This document shows positions 8,283 through 20,376 of a DNA stretch of 64,000 bases, piece by piece. A program made the translations under genes and the position numbers. Position 1 is the stretch's first letter, and every line of letters begins with the position of its first letter. The stretch covers positions 3,534,001-3,598,000 of the forward strand of contig OY759785.1 of NCBI GenBank assembly GCA_963662605.1, given 5' to 3'. The notes beneath the pieces were generated by a model that saw only the letters and a program-made list of their open reading frames with translations, did no database searches and was not told where the DNA came from. Source of the DNA: G963662605 sp963662605 (GTDB taxonomy: Bacteria; Bacteroidota; Ignavibacteria; Ignavibacteriales; Ignavibacteriaceae).

Positions 8283-9845
8283 ATGAAAAAGTTATTATCG
8301 TTTTCTAAACCCACAGCAAAAAGATCTGTATTGCTGCTGCTTTTCATGATAGCCGTATTACAGATGCAATCCAACGGACAGATTCCGGGAGCCTATGCAG
8401 ACGGCAAGCATCTCGACACGCAAGCCATTCAGGCAGCGTTCGATAGTGTAGCAGCATTAGGAACCGGTGGCACGGTCCGTTTTACGCCCGGCACATACTT
8501 AACAGCGCCGTTCGTGCTAAAAGGAAATAATCTGACTGTCCAAATCGACAGCGGGGCAACTATTCTTGCAACAACAAATAAGAACCTCTTTGCTCAAATA
8601 GGTGCCGATACCACGAAACCGATAACGAGCACCAGAAATTTCATATCCTCCAGTGGCTGTAATAATCTAACGATACAAGGGAAAGGCACTATTGACGGGC
8701 AGGGTTCTGCATGGTGGCCGCAGCTGGACACAATCCCCAGACCCCGATTAATGCAGCTCAACTCCGGCACGAAACTCGAAGTTAAAGAAGTTACACTGCA
8801 AAATTCTCCTATGTTCCATTTGTGTCCGAATAGTTATTATGATGTTAATATTCATGATATAAAAGTAATCGCTCCTTCCTACTCACCGAATACCGACGGC
8901 ATTGATCCGAGCGCCTGCCACAAGGTTCGCATATACAATTGCTACGTGGATAACGGTGATGATAATATTGCTATCGGCTCAAGCAGTACTTCCTACGGCA
9001 CATGGGGAGCGGTCAGCACGGATATTATTATCAAACACAATACATTCATGCACGGGCACGGTGTCTCCATCGGCAGCTATACAAATGGCGGCGTTGACAG
9101 TATGCTGGTAGATAGTTGTACTTTTAACGGCACCACAAACGGCGTACGGATAAAATCTCAGCGCGGCAGAGGCGGTAATGTTCGCAATGTCACGTACAGC
9201 AACCTGACCATGACCAACGTTCATTACCCTATTTTCTTTACGGGATATTATTCGGATGTTCCGGATCAAGCAGTTGACACGCTCTTCCCGGTCACATCCA
9301 CAACACCGAATTTCCATGATATCGTCGTAAAAAACCTGAAATCTACCAACACGTACGCGAATACCGCCGCCGGAATCATTGTTGGTGTTGCCGAAAAGCC
9401 ATTTACCAATATCCGGCTTGAAAACGTTAACATATCCGCGTATTTAGGCTTGCAAATTCGAAATGCAACTGTTTACATCAGTGATACTTCGTTAATCTCC
9501 GTAAAATTCGGTAATAGATTAGTGCGGGAAATAAGAAGCACCATTGAAACCGACACAACAAACAATAACAACGCAAATAGTGCATCGTACTATTTAAATC
9601 AGAATTATCCCAACCCGTTTAATTCAGGCACTAAAATTTCATATTACATTTCATATCCCGGGTTTGTTCTGTTAGAAATTTTTTCAGCGTTAGGTCAATT
9701 GGTGCGGACTATTGTTAATGAATATCAAAACGAAGGCGAGCACAAAGTCGGCTTTGAGGATAAATCTCTTCCATCCGGCGTATACTTCTACAGGCTATTA
9801 TTTAACAACAATAGCGCAGCGAAGAAAATGATTTTGCTAAAATAA
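8283..9845 (+). CDS. Secreted GH28 polygalacturonase with T9SS domain (tandem copy 1)
   Basis: Pectin-backbone hydrolase of the right-handed beta-helix type. A signal peptide with a long basic n-region (cleavage near residue 33, SNGQ) leads into the GH28 fold. All four signature motifs are canonical: NTDGID at 203-208, GDD at 225-227, GHG at 258-260 and RIK at 289-291. The carboxyl 90 residues form the T9SS domain, where NYPNPFN is followed by SGT instead of PST. The downstream gene is highly similar along the whole enzyme domain, indicating a tandem duplication. The preceding divergent GH28 (1953-3605) is much more distant. First gene of a two-gene plus-strand operon, 25 bp ahead of its copy. 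Confidence 0.92.
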   Translation: MKKLLSFSKPTAKRSVLLLLFMIAVLQMQSNGQIPGAYADGKHLDTQAIQAAFDSVAALGTGGTVRFTPGTYLTAPFVLKGNNLTVQIDSGATILATTNKNLFAQIGADTTKPITSTRNFISSSGCNNLTIQGKGTIDGQGSAWWPQLDTIPRPRLMQLNSGTKLEVKEVTLQNSPMFHLCPNSYYDVNIHDIKVIAPSYSPNTDGIDPSACHKVRIYNCYVDNGDDNIAIGSSSTSYGTWGAVSTDIIIKHNTFMHGHGVSIGSYTNGGVDSMLVDSCTFNGTTNGVRIKSQRGRGGNVRNVTYSNLTMTNVHYPIFFTGYYSDVPDQAVDTLFPVTSTTPNFHDIVVKNLKSTNTYANTAAGIIVGVAEKPFTNIRLENVNISAYLGLQIRNATVYISDTSLISVKFGNRLVREIRSTIETDTTNNNNANSASYYLNQNYPNPFNSGTKISYYISYPGFVLLEIFSALGQLVRTIVNEYQNEGEHKVGFEDKSLPSGVYFYRLLFNNNSAAKKMILLK

Positions 9846-9870
9846 ACGTTTACAAATACGAAACGATAAC

Positions 9871-11415
9871 ATGAAAACTTATGAGATAAGATATACGATA
9901 CCGATGTACATTCTTTTGCTTTTGGTGTTTCAGCCAAAAGTCTGCGGACAAATTACCGGTGCATATGCCGATGGTGTGCATCTTGATACTCAGGCTATTC
10001 AAGCTGCATTCGATAGCGTTGCCGCGCTCGGTACCGGCGGCATGGTGCGGTTCACTCCCGGGAAGTATTTGACCGGACCATTTATCCTTAAAGGAAATAA
10101 TCTCACCGTTCAGATTGATAGCGGGGCAACAATCTTAGCGACAACGAATAAAAATCTTTTTGCAGTAGCAGGTGCTGATACGACAAAGCCGCTGACAGCC
10201 ACAAGAAATTTTATTTATTCAACCGGATGTAATAACCTTACCATTCAAGGGAAAGGTGTCATTGACGGCCAGGGTTCTGCCTGGTGGCCGCAGCTTGACA
10301 CTATTCCGAGACCCCGATTACTACAATTGGAGTCGGCAACAAATCTTGAGGTAAAAGAAGTCACACTTCAGAATTCGCCGAAATTTCACCTGTGCCCGGC
10401 CAAATACTACAATGTATATGTGCATGATATAAAAATTTTAGCTCCGTCCAGTTCACCGAACACCGACGGCATTGATCCAAGTGCCTGTCATAAAGTTCGC
10501 ATTTATAATAATTATATAGATAACGGGGATGATGATGTAGCCATCGGCTCAAGCAGTACATCACTGGGCACATGGAGCGCGGTAAGCACCGATATCATCA
10601 TTAAGCATAACACGTTCATGCATGGCCACGGCGTATCCATAGGAAGCTATACACAAGGCGGCGTTGACAGTATGCTGGTTGATAGTTGCACATTCACAGG
10701 AACTGATAACGGCGTCAGGATAAAGTCACAGCGGGATCGCGGTGGCAACTGCCGAAATATCACGTATAGCAATCTTACAATGACTAACGTCCGTTACCCT
10801 ATTTATTTCACTGCGTACTACTCCGGAATACCGACTCAGGCAAATGATACATTGGCAGCGATTACTTCAACTACACCGTATTTTCACGACATCGTTGTAA
10901 AAAATGTTACATCAACCAATTCGGCATCCAATTCAGTTGCCGGAATCATTGTCGGCGTACCGGAAAAACCTTTTACAAATATATTCCTCAATAATTGTAA
11001 GCTAACCGCGTACAAAGGAATTCAAATTAGAAATGCTACCGTAGATGTTTCGGATTCTTCATTGATCTCCGTAAAATCAGGCTACAAATTAATTCGTGAG
11101 GTACGCAGTAATATATTAACGGGAATTGAGGAATTGCAAAATGTAAAGCCGGAATCATTCAATTTGAATCAAAATTACCCCAACCCGTTTAATCCGTCTA
11201 CCCGGATTTCTTATTCAATTCCCAATGAAGGATTTGTGCGGTTAGATGTGTATTCTATCAACGGACAATTAGTAAAAAATTTGGTGAACCGTATGCAGGC
11301 CGCCGGATATTATTCCGTGGAGTTTGCGGAAAACTCACTTCCCTCCGGCATATATATGTATCGGATGGCTTTTAATAATCAAAGTTTGGTTAGGAAAATG
11401 CTACTCCTTAAATAA
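9871..11415 (+). CDS. Secreted GH28 polygalacturonase with T9SS domain (tandem copy 2)
   Basis: Close paralogue of the preceding gene; the mature N-terminus (TGAYADG-HLDTQAIQAAFDSV) and beta-helix are nearly the same. Motifs: NTD at 197-199, GDD at 219-221 followed by a third Asp, GHG at 252-254 and RIK at 283-285. Signal peptide about residues 1-27 (VCGQ). The sorting domain (NQNYPNPFNPST) is more standard than in copy 1, and the linker before it differs, so the tails have diverged faster than the catalytic domains. Followed 25 bp later by a 15-bp-stem terminator, so the plus-strand pectinase operon ends here. Confidence 0.92.
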   Translation: MKTYEIRYTIPMYILLLLVFQPKVCGQITGAYADGVHLDTQAIQAAFDSVAALGTGGMVRFTPGKYLTGPFILKGNNLTVQIDSGATILATTNKNLFAVAGADTTKPLTATRNFIYSTGCNNLTIQGKGVIDGQGSAWWPQLDTIPRPRLLQLESATNLEVKEVTLQNSPKFHLCPAKYYNVYVHDIKILAPSSSPNTDGIDPSACHKVRIYNNYIDNGDDDVAIGSSSTSLGTWSAVSTDIIIKHNTFMHGHGVSIGSYTQGGVDSMLVDSCTFTGTDNGVRIKSQRDRGGNCRNITYSNLTMTNVRYPIYFTAYYSGIPTQANDTLAAITSTTPYFHDIVVKNVTSTNSASNSVAGIIVGVPEKPFTNIFLNNCKLTAYKGIQIRNATVDVSDSSLISVKSGYKLIREVRSNILTGIEELQNVKPESFNLNQNYPNPFNPSTRISYSIPNEGFVRLDVYSINGQLVKNLVNRMQAAGYYSVEFAENSLPSGIYMYRMAFNNQSLVRKMLLLK

Positions 11416-11440
11416 AATTCGGCATTAAAACCAGCCTCTC

Positions 11441-11490
11441 AAAGGCACTATGTGCAGATTATACTCAATATCCGCACATAGTGCCTTTTT
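11441..11490 (+). terminator. Rho-independent terminator after the GH28 pair
   Basis: AAAGGCACTATGTGC at 11441-11455 pairs perfectly with GCACATAGTGCCTTT at 11474-11488 and runs into a T tract. The 15-bp stem closes the plus-strand GH28 operon. Confidence 0.9.
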
Positions 11491-11620
11491 CGTTCATCAC
11501 GTCTTACAATCAGAAACCTTTTACCTTAATCATATGTTGTGATAGAAATAGTATGCTGCGCTATGTATTTGATGCTGCGATGTAAATGTATTGATATTAT
11601 GATTAATTGGCAGAGGTACC

Positions 11621-13972
11621 ATGAAGCGCTTTGGTTTACAACTTGCTTTAGTTTTTTTATTCGTTCTAACGGCAGCTACTGATAATTCCGCACAAATAAA
11701 GTGGAATGGAGGGGCGGGCACATCCGAATGGAGCGATGCCGCGAACTGGGTCGGTGACATTGTTCCCGCATCCACAGACAGCGTCGTTCTAGATAACTCA
11801 CTCGTTTCCGGAACATATATTGTTAAAATACCCGGGGGAACAGTAAACACGACAATCAAACGCGTTAGAATAACTCCAACCCCGCCCGGTACAATAACAC
11901 TCATGATTCCGAATACAAGTACAACTACAACAGCTTTTACCGTGGGTGACGGTACGGGTGATTCTTATGATTTCAGGCTTGATTCAAATGCAGTATTTCA
12001 AAATAGCTCTGGGGCCTCAAGCGGTACAGGGGTGACTTTTGCTAATGCTGCTGATTCTATCTGGCTGGGAAACGGTGCTATGTGGAAACACAATACCACT
12101 ATTGGATTATCCGGAATTACAGCCAAACTCTCAAAAAAGGCTGGCACCGAATTCGGCGTCTTCTATTTTGACGTTCCATCAATATCTTCTTATTCACTAA
12201 CGGCAAGTGGAATAACATACGGCTCCGTAACGATGAGCGGAACAACTTCGGGTCTTAATGGCTCAAGTAAATTGAACACAAAAAAATATACACGGGCCGG
12301 CGGCACCGCAATGACAATCCGCGGCAATTTTACCATTGAATCCACAGCAAGAGATTCAAGTGTAATGACTAATGTTTTGAATATCGGCGGTAATTTTACC
12401 AATAATGGATTTACCTGTAATGCAACAAACTCTACGCAAACATTTAATTTTAACGGCAAAGGCGAACAGACAATTAATGGCTCTGATACAACAAACTTTA
12501 ACAATGGAATTACTATTGCAGCCGGAGCGATCGTCCGCCTGAATGCAAATTTAGCAATAAACATGGTACAAGGCGCGTCCACACCGAAAAACCAACAGCT
12601 CACGGTTTCTGGCACGTTAAAAAGTGGCACTCATACCGTGAACGGTGTTGGTAATTTTAGCTTAAGCAGCGGTGGAACTTTGGGTATCGGTTCACCCAAT
12701 GGCATTAGCGCCTCCGGTGCAACAGGAAATATTTTGGTTACGGGAACAAGGACGTACAATACAGGCGCAAACTATTCATATGAAGGAACATCTGCCCAGA
12801 CTCCCGGTGACGGCCTGCCATCAACAATCAGTGGATTGACAGTAAACAACAGCAACGGCCTTACCCTCAGTAGTCCACTTGTAGTCACCGGAACTCTTTC
12901 GCTGGCCTCTGGCTTATTAAACATTGGGAATAATATATTAACGCTTGGTTCAGCAGCAACAATTTCAGGCACCCCTTCAAACGTTAATATGATTGTTCCA
13001 ACAGGAACGGGCTATATAAAAAAAATACTATCGTCGTCTGCTCCACATTCATTCACATTCCCGGTTGGTGATAATACCGGTACACCAGAGTACTCTCCTG
13101 TCACGTATACCCTCAACAGCGGAACATTTACCGCGGATACAGTCAGCTTGCGATTGAGTAATGCAAAGCACCCTTCAAATACCATTACAAGTGACTATAT
13201 CAACAGGTACTGGACGCTTTCAGGTTCAGGTGTTACCAATCCAAATTACACCGCCGTATTTACGTATCTGCCTGCCGATGTGGTGGGAACAGAAGCAAGT
13301 ATGATTGGCGGAATGTGGAATGGAGCTTCATGGGCGGGTCTTAGTGCCGTAAATACAGGCTCACATTCATTTACAGCTTCATCTCGTACAACTTTTGGTG
13401 ATTACACCGCCTACTCGGGGACAGGTTATGTTTCCTTAAAAGCAATTATCCAGGGAAGATATAAAACCGAAGATTTTCTGAGCATAAGAGACACAGTTTC
13501 TGCTTATCTGGCAAATTCATCCTCACCATATTCCATTGCCGACTCGGCAAAGATACTGATTGATTCGCTCTCATTTTCCGGAACCGGCGGTTTTAATAAT
13601 GCAGCTTCAGGCAGCTATTATCTTGTGATAAAACATAAATCAAGCGTTGAAACCTGGAGCGCTTCGCCCATTGCTTTCAGCAAAGGCACAACAACTACTT
13701 ATGATTTCACTGACGATCAAACTAAAGCGTATGGAAATAATTTAACTCAGGTATCCGCCTCACCAGTCAGATGGGCTGTTTTCAGCGGAGATGTCAACGG
13801 CGATGGTTTTGTTGACCCACTGGATTTATCAATTGTAGATCAGGCATCTTTTAATTATCTATCCGGTTATGGCATAATAACCGATGTCAACGGCGATGGT
13901 TTTGTGGATCCACTGGATCTTTCCATTGTTGATAAAAATTCGTTTGACTACGTTGGCATAAAGCGGCCGTAA
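11621..13972 (+). CDS. Large secreted surface protein with C-terminal dockerin-like calcium repeats
   Basis: 783 residues with a signal peptide (cleavage about residue 25, NSAQ). The body is a long Gly/Ser/Thr/Asn-rich beta-repeat region beginning with KWNGGAGTSEWSDAANW, a style common in Ignavibacteria surface proteins. No enzyme motif is recognised. The last about 60 residues contain two near-identical 12-residue EF-hand-like loops (DVNGDGFVDPLDLS), each followed by IVD, i.e. a dockerin type I-like pair, ending in KRP. There is no NYPNPFNP tail, unlike the neighbouring exported proteins, so secretion or anchoring probably uses another route or the dockerin-like tail itself. It sits 205 bp after the pectinase operon with its terminator, so it is likely transcribed separately. 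Function unknown; adhesion or matrix role is possible. Confidence 0.8.
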   Translation: MKRFGLQLALVFLFVLTAATDNSAQIKWNGGAGTSEWSDAANWVGDIVPASTDSVVLDNSLVSGTYIVKIPGGTVNTTIKRVRITPTPPGTITLMIPNTSTTTTAFTVGDGTGDSYDFRLDSNAVFQNSSGASSGTGVTFANAADSIWLGNGAMWKHNTTIGLSGITAKLSKKAGTEFGVFYFDVPSISSYSLTASGITYGSVTMSGTTSGLNGSSKLNTKKYTRAGGTAMTIRGNFTIESTARDSSVMTNVLNIGGNFTNNGFTCNATNSTQTFNFNGKGEQTINGSDTTNFNNGITIAAGAIVRLNANLAINMVQGASTPKNQQLTVSGTLKSGTHTVNGVGNFSLSSGGTLGIGSPNGISASGATGNILVTGTRTYNTGANYSYEGTSAQTPGDGLPSTISGLTVNNSNGLTLSSPLVVTGTLSLASGLLNIGNNILTLGSAATISGTPSNVNMIVPTGTGYIKKILSSSAPHSFTFPVGDNTGTPEYSPVTYTLNSGTFTADTVSLRLSNAKHPSNTITSDYINRYWTLSGSGVTNPNYTAVFTYLPADVVGTEASMIGGMWNGASWAGLSAVNTGSHSFTASSRTTFGDYTAYSGTGYVSLKAIIQGRYKTEDFLSIRDTVSAYLANSSSPYSIADSAKILIDSLSFSGTGGFNNAASGSYYLVIKHKSSVETWSASPIAFSKGTTTTYDFTDDQTKAYGNNLTQVSASPVRWAVFSGDVNGDGFVDPLDLSIVDQASFNYLSGYGIITDVNGDGFVDPLDLSIVDKNSFDYVGIKRP

Positions 13973-13986
13973 CGATATAGTATTTG

Positions 13987-14018
13987 CAACTCCGTCTCTA
14001 ATAGACGAGGCGGAGTTG
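13987..14018. terminator. Bidirectional terminator between convergent genes
   Basis: CAACTCCG at 13987-13994 pairs with CGGAGTTG at 14011-14018, with further partial pairing inside. It separates the convergent surface-protein and lipoprotein genes, with T-rich sequence on the plus-strand exit side. Confidence 0.75.
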
Positions 14019-14020
14019 TA

Positions 14021-14719
14021 TTATTTTCCAAACTCCCATGTAGTCCGCCCACCGATAATCCAACCGGCTATCAATCCGGCCACCGGAAATACAACCCGCG
14101 GCAGTAATAAATATCCGAGATTGTCATACTGATAATGTTCGTGTGTATGGGCGTATTCCCTGCTTTTCTCTTCTTTATAAATGTACCAATAATTTCCTCC
14201 TAAATATCCCGTTACTCCTCCGACAAGAAAGCCCAGAGGAATTCCAAAATAATTCCGGTAACTTATACTTTTTATTTCTTTCAGGGTAAACTTCTGAAAT
14301 GTTGAATCCACAACTTTGCAATCCAGACGTATTTTGGGATTGTACATAATGAAATGAGCTAAAACACTGTCTCCGTTCTGCAAGTATATAATTCCAGATG
14401 AGTTACCACTGTTTGAATAGGGATATTTAACGGAGGCAATTTCGTTCGGATAAAATGATTTGACACTCCATTTTACCGAGGCAAGGTATTGAATTGTATC
14501 ATCTTGAAATTGTAGATCAGCTGCTGAAATACTCGAATCATTCGCCGCAAGAGTGATTATGACATTTTTATCTTCGATTGATTTGCGGGCCTCAGCATAA
14601 AATAGTTCTTTTGACTTATAGTCTTTAACTTTATGCAGCGGATAACATCCGGAAAGTCCGAATATACAAAGCGGGATTAGAAAAAAACTGATTTCAATTA
14701 TTTCTTTGCAGAGCTTCAT
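14021..14719 (-). CDS. Predicted lipoprotein with C-terminal glycine-rich membrane segments (paralogue 2)
   Basis: 232 residues, function not recognised. The N-terminus has a long hydrophobic stretch ending in LSGC (Cys25), a lipobox. The middle (DKNVIITL, NGDSVLAHF, LKEIKSISY) is beta-rich. Two C-terminal glycine-zipper segments follow (IPLGFLVGGVTGYLGG and VAGLIAGWIIGG), ending TTWEFGK. The gene upstream in the same operon (12-bp gap) encodes a protein with the same architecture and the same GWIIGGxTTW-(E/D)F ending, so the two arose by duplication. The architecture suggests an envelope protein with both a lipid anchor and a membrane hairpin. Confidence 0.7.
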   Translation of the reverse strand: MKLCKEIIEISFFLIPLCIFGLSGCYPLHKVKDYKSKELFYAEARKSIEDKNVIITLAANDSSISAADLQFQDDTIQYLASVKWSVKSFYPNEIASVKYPYSNSGNSSGIIYLQNGDSVLAHFIMYNPKIRLDCKVVDSTFQKFTLKEIKSISYRNYFGIPLGFLVGGVTGYLGGNYWYIYKEEKSREYAHTHEHYQYDNLGYLLLPRVVFPVAGLIAGWIIGGRTTWEFGK

Positions 14720-14731
14720 TTTTCTTACCTA

Positions 14732-15445
14732 TTAATTTCTAAAATCCCACGTTGTCTGCCCGCCGATAATCCAACCTATTGGTGTTCCCAATATCGGACC
14801 CGCGACTAACGCTGTAATAAATACGAATTCAGGAGGAGGTGGACTTCCTCGCTCGCCCCAGATTGGTGTTTGGTGCTCCTTCAAATTCTTTGAGATTAAA
14901 GCTAAACCAAATCCCGTCAGTGCACCGGTCAGCAGTCCATAACCAAATCCAGCCAATGGGCCGCGGTTATTTTTATGGCTGATATTCTTAATGGCATAAA
15001 CCGGAATTTTAACTAATTCGGTCAATAAGTATTTCAAATCCAAAGTCGAATCCGAGTTGATGACAATGTACTCCGCTGTGAAACGGTCACCGTTCAGCAA
15101 TTCTATCTTTGCACAAAGATTATCGTAGCTTTTGTTATAATAGGCAGCACTTTTAATATCACTTTTCTTAATATGCTTATTCAGCCATTTTTTAAAAGTA
15201 GTCATGTATATTGCATCATTTCGTATAACAGCATCCTGCGCCTGAAATGAAGTATCAGAAGACTTTAATCGGAGAATGATATTCTCGCCTTGAATATCTT
15301 CATTGACTTTTTTGTAAAAATCATCCGTTGATTGATAATCACCTATAGTATAAACAGGAGAACAGCCGGTAATACTAATTACCATGATTAATAAACCAAA
15401 GGAAAGAACGAATGGTTTTAAGTAGTATTGCTTATTTAATTTCAT
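14732..15445 (-). CDS. Predicted lipoprotein with C-terminal glycine-rich membrane segments (paralogue 1)
   Basis: 237 residues, paralogue of the next gene. Hydrophobic leader ends at ITGC (Cys28, lipobox). A soluble central part carries the shared motifs GENIILRL, NGDRFTAEY and VYAIKNISHKN. Two Gly-rich hydrophobic stretches (GFGYGLLTGALTGFGLAL and ALVAGPILGTPIGWIIGG) precede the TTWDFRN end. First gene of a two-gene minus-strand unit. Neither protein matches a family I can name. The duplicated pair could form a hetero-oligomer in the envelope, but that is only inference. Confidence 0.7.
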   Translation of the reverse strand: MKLNKQYYLKPFVLSFGLLIMVISITGCSPVYTIGDYQSTDDFYKKVNEDIQGENIILRLKSSDTSFQAQDAVIRNDAIYMTTFKKWLNKHIKKSDIKSAAYYNKSYDNLCAKIELLNGDRFTAEYIVINSDSTLDLKYLLTELVKIPVYAIKNISHKNNRGPLAGFGYGLLTGALTGFGLALISKNLKEHQTPIWGERGSPPPPEFVFITALVAGPILGTPIGWIIGGQTTWDFRN

Positions 15446-15802
15446 AGTATTCCCATTATGGATACTATAAAATTAATCCACGTCGCATAAAAAACAAAGT
15501 GAGCTAAAATAAATAGGGTATGGGTAAAATATAGAGGGTCAGTTACTGATATATTAATCCGTGAAAATCTGTGCCTGCCCGCCTTTGGCGTGGTTCAATT
15601 GTCTATTAAACAAAAAAACGACTCGCTCTATAGCGTTAATAAATTTTTTCCTGTATGCCGCTTAAACGAATCAGCCTTCTGTGCCATCCCCAAAATTGTC
15701 GTTAGGTCTCCAATCATTCACAAAGCAGAATACTCAATACATCTAGTAAGTTACACCTACTATCATTACATACCTTGTCCGTCATGCACATTCGAGTGAA
15801 AG
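15446..15802. other. Intergenic region, 357 bp, with a GC-rich REP-like hairpin
   Basis: AT-rich. The only distinct element is a GC-rich imperfect palindrome around 15568-15592 (CTGCCCGCCTTTGGCGTGG), resembling a scattered REP-type hairpin and similar in core to the one at 30331-30384. The remainder should contain the promoter of the lipoprotein pair; I see no convincing match. A 69-codon open frame here has no coding character. Confidence 0.4.
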
Positions 15803-16207
15803 TTATTCATCCGTATCTAAATTAAACTTCCTTGCTTCCATCCAACCACGGACAGAATAAACAATAACATGGATGAAATAGCAGTAGGTCAAAGCCAATG
15901 TAACAGCAAAAAATATAAAAAACGAAATATTTATTAGATAAATATGAAGACTAGTTATTCCCTTCTCAACAATTGCAATTATGGTGAGACAAATGGCTAA
16001 AAAATATAACGCGCCTAAATTCACAGCCATTTTTATAAAACGAAAAGCGCCTGCGTTTTGTTGAATTTTAGTGTTTAAATTAACATCTCTTTTGTCTTCA
16101 GTTACAGACATTTTTGTTTGCAAAGCAAAAATCACTAATGCCAAACCAATGCTATAAAGAGTTAAAAGACTATCAGGTGAAATTACCGTGATCGGCTGGG
16201 TTTGCAT
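15803..16207 (-). CDS. Small multi-pass membrane protein of unknown function
   Basis: 134 residues with three or four hydrophobic segments (about 12-31, 57-78, 85-105 and 105-120), separated by a charged cytoplasmic-type stretch (KMSVTEDKRDVNLNTK). No family recognised. It lies 53 bp downstream of the PLD-like membrane protein gene on the same strand, so the two are likely cotranscribed and may act together. The pair stands alone between a lipoprotein unit and the rRNA operon. Confidence 0.6.
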   Translation of the reverse strand: MQTQPITVISPDSLLTLYSIGLALVIFALQTKMSVTEDKRDVNLNTKIQQNAGAFRFIKMAVNLGALYFLAICLTIIAIVEKGITSLHIYLINISFFIFFAVTLALTYCYFIHVIVYSVRGWMEARKFNLDTDE

Positions 16208-16260
16208 TACTTCCTCCTATTTCGATGTATTTTAGGCAATATATGTCGCCAGTTCACCCA

Positions 16261-17028
16261 TCATATACTGCAGTCAGGCTGTGTAAGTTTTAAACTAGAT
16301 TTATCAGGAACTGTTTTTTCAAGTTTTTTTTGGACAAAATCTTCAAAGTTGTCTATTGTGATTCTTATGGATTTCAATCTGTATCGTTCAAATTTTTGTT
16401 TAGCCCGAACAACCAATCTAGAGCCATAATAAACAATATTGGCCTTTCGGTTATCAAATTCTTCTGTATGATTTTCTTCTATACGGATATGTGCATTGTC
16501 TACAATGATAAAATGAACCTTTGGAGTCTTTTCAATCGCATACAACTTCAGTGCTCCATTAAGAATTAACTTCTTTAGTAAGGCTGCTATTTCCGAATCG
16601 TAAGAAAATCTAATTTCCTTTCCACATAATATTGTGATCTGAACACCATTATTAGAAAGGAAATCGAGATCTTTGACTATTGAACCATTATTCCATATTT
16701 CTTCCCTCAGGGAGCCCGATACAATAATAAGATTCTTTTCGGCACGTGTTATTAATTCATGTATAGAAGAAAGCGCAGTTTCTATGTTATTAGTACTAGC
16801 CAATTCAGGTGGAAGGGCCGCATCGTTCGTGATGCCAAGTGTATTTATAATAAAAATTAAAAGAGCAACATCGATCGAAACAAAAAAGATGAAATTTTGA
16901 CCATTAAATGATCCTATCAATAAAAAAAACACAAAGAGGGCTAAAAGAAATGCAATTAAGTAAGATCTTTGTTTGAAAATTAATACGCTCATTATCTTGC
17001 GTAAATCAACAACTGCCTTTGTTCCCAC
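16261..17028 (-). CDS. Membrane-anchored protein with degenerate phospholipase-D-like domain
   Basis: 255 residues. Two N-terminal transmembrane segments (about 22-40 and 45-64) are followed by a cytoplasmic domain with PLD-fold features. These are a helix-strand start (IHELITRAEKNLIIVSGSL), a second strand (GVQITILCGKEIR) and KVHFIIVD at 170-177. In active PLD enzymes this last position reads HxK-(x)4-D; here the His and Lys are exchanged (K170-V-H172), and the later Gly-Ser-Asn is replaced by IEENH. Transphosphatidylase activity is therefore doubtful, and a sensing or binding role is more likely. First gene of a two-gene unit with the small membrane protein downstream. Such membrane-plus-sensor pairs occur in stress and defence modules, but nothing here proves that role. 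Confidence 0.6.
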   Translation of the reverse strand: MGTKAVVDLRKIMSVLIFKQRSYLIAFLLALFVFFLLIGSFNGQNFIFFVSIDVALLIFIINTLGITNDAALPPELASTNNIETALSSIHELITRAEKNLIIVSGSLREEIWNNGSIVKDLDFLSNNGVQITILCGKEIRFSYDSEIAALLKKLILNGALKLYAIEKTPKVHFIIVDNAHIRIEENHTEEFDNRKANIVYYGSRLVVRAKQKFERYRLKSIRITIDNFEDFVQKKLEKTVPDKSSLKLTQPDCSI

Positions 17029-17142
17029 AAAACCTCCGTTAATTTACAAATATATACAAAGATTAATAAAAATACAAATAAATTTATGAAATTTGAACCG
17101 ATTAAGGAAAGGTACAAATACTGCTCTAAAAGGGTTTAAAAC

Positions 17143-17174
17143 AAAAAACCCGTCACGAAAATCATGACGGGTTT
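17143..17174 (-). terminator. rRNA operon terminator
   Basis: AAACCCGTCA (17146-17155) pairs with TGACGGGTTT (17165-17174); reading on the minus strand the stem is followed by a T-rich tract. It lies just past the 5S gene and closes the rRNA operon. Confidence 0.9.
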
Positions 17175-17186
17175 CAAAATTAAAAT

Positions 17187-17300
<114 letters not shown>

Positions 17301-17370
17301 AAAACTTTTCAAAATTAATAGAAAGATTGAAGTTGAGATCAAAAAAGCAAAAGCATTTTGAAAAAATACC

Positions 17371-20376
<3,006 letters not shown>

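Noticed and set aside
12190..12972. Minus-strand frames of 146 and 66 codons opposite the surface protein
   Set aside because: Shadow frames in Thr/Gly-rich repetitive sequence; no homology features.
15590..15799. 69-codon plus-strand frame in the 15.4-15.8 kb gap
   Set aside because: No coding character and it begins within the REP-like hairpin.
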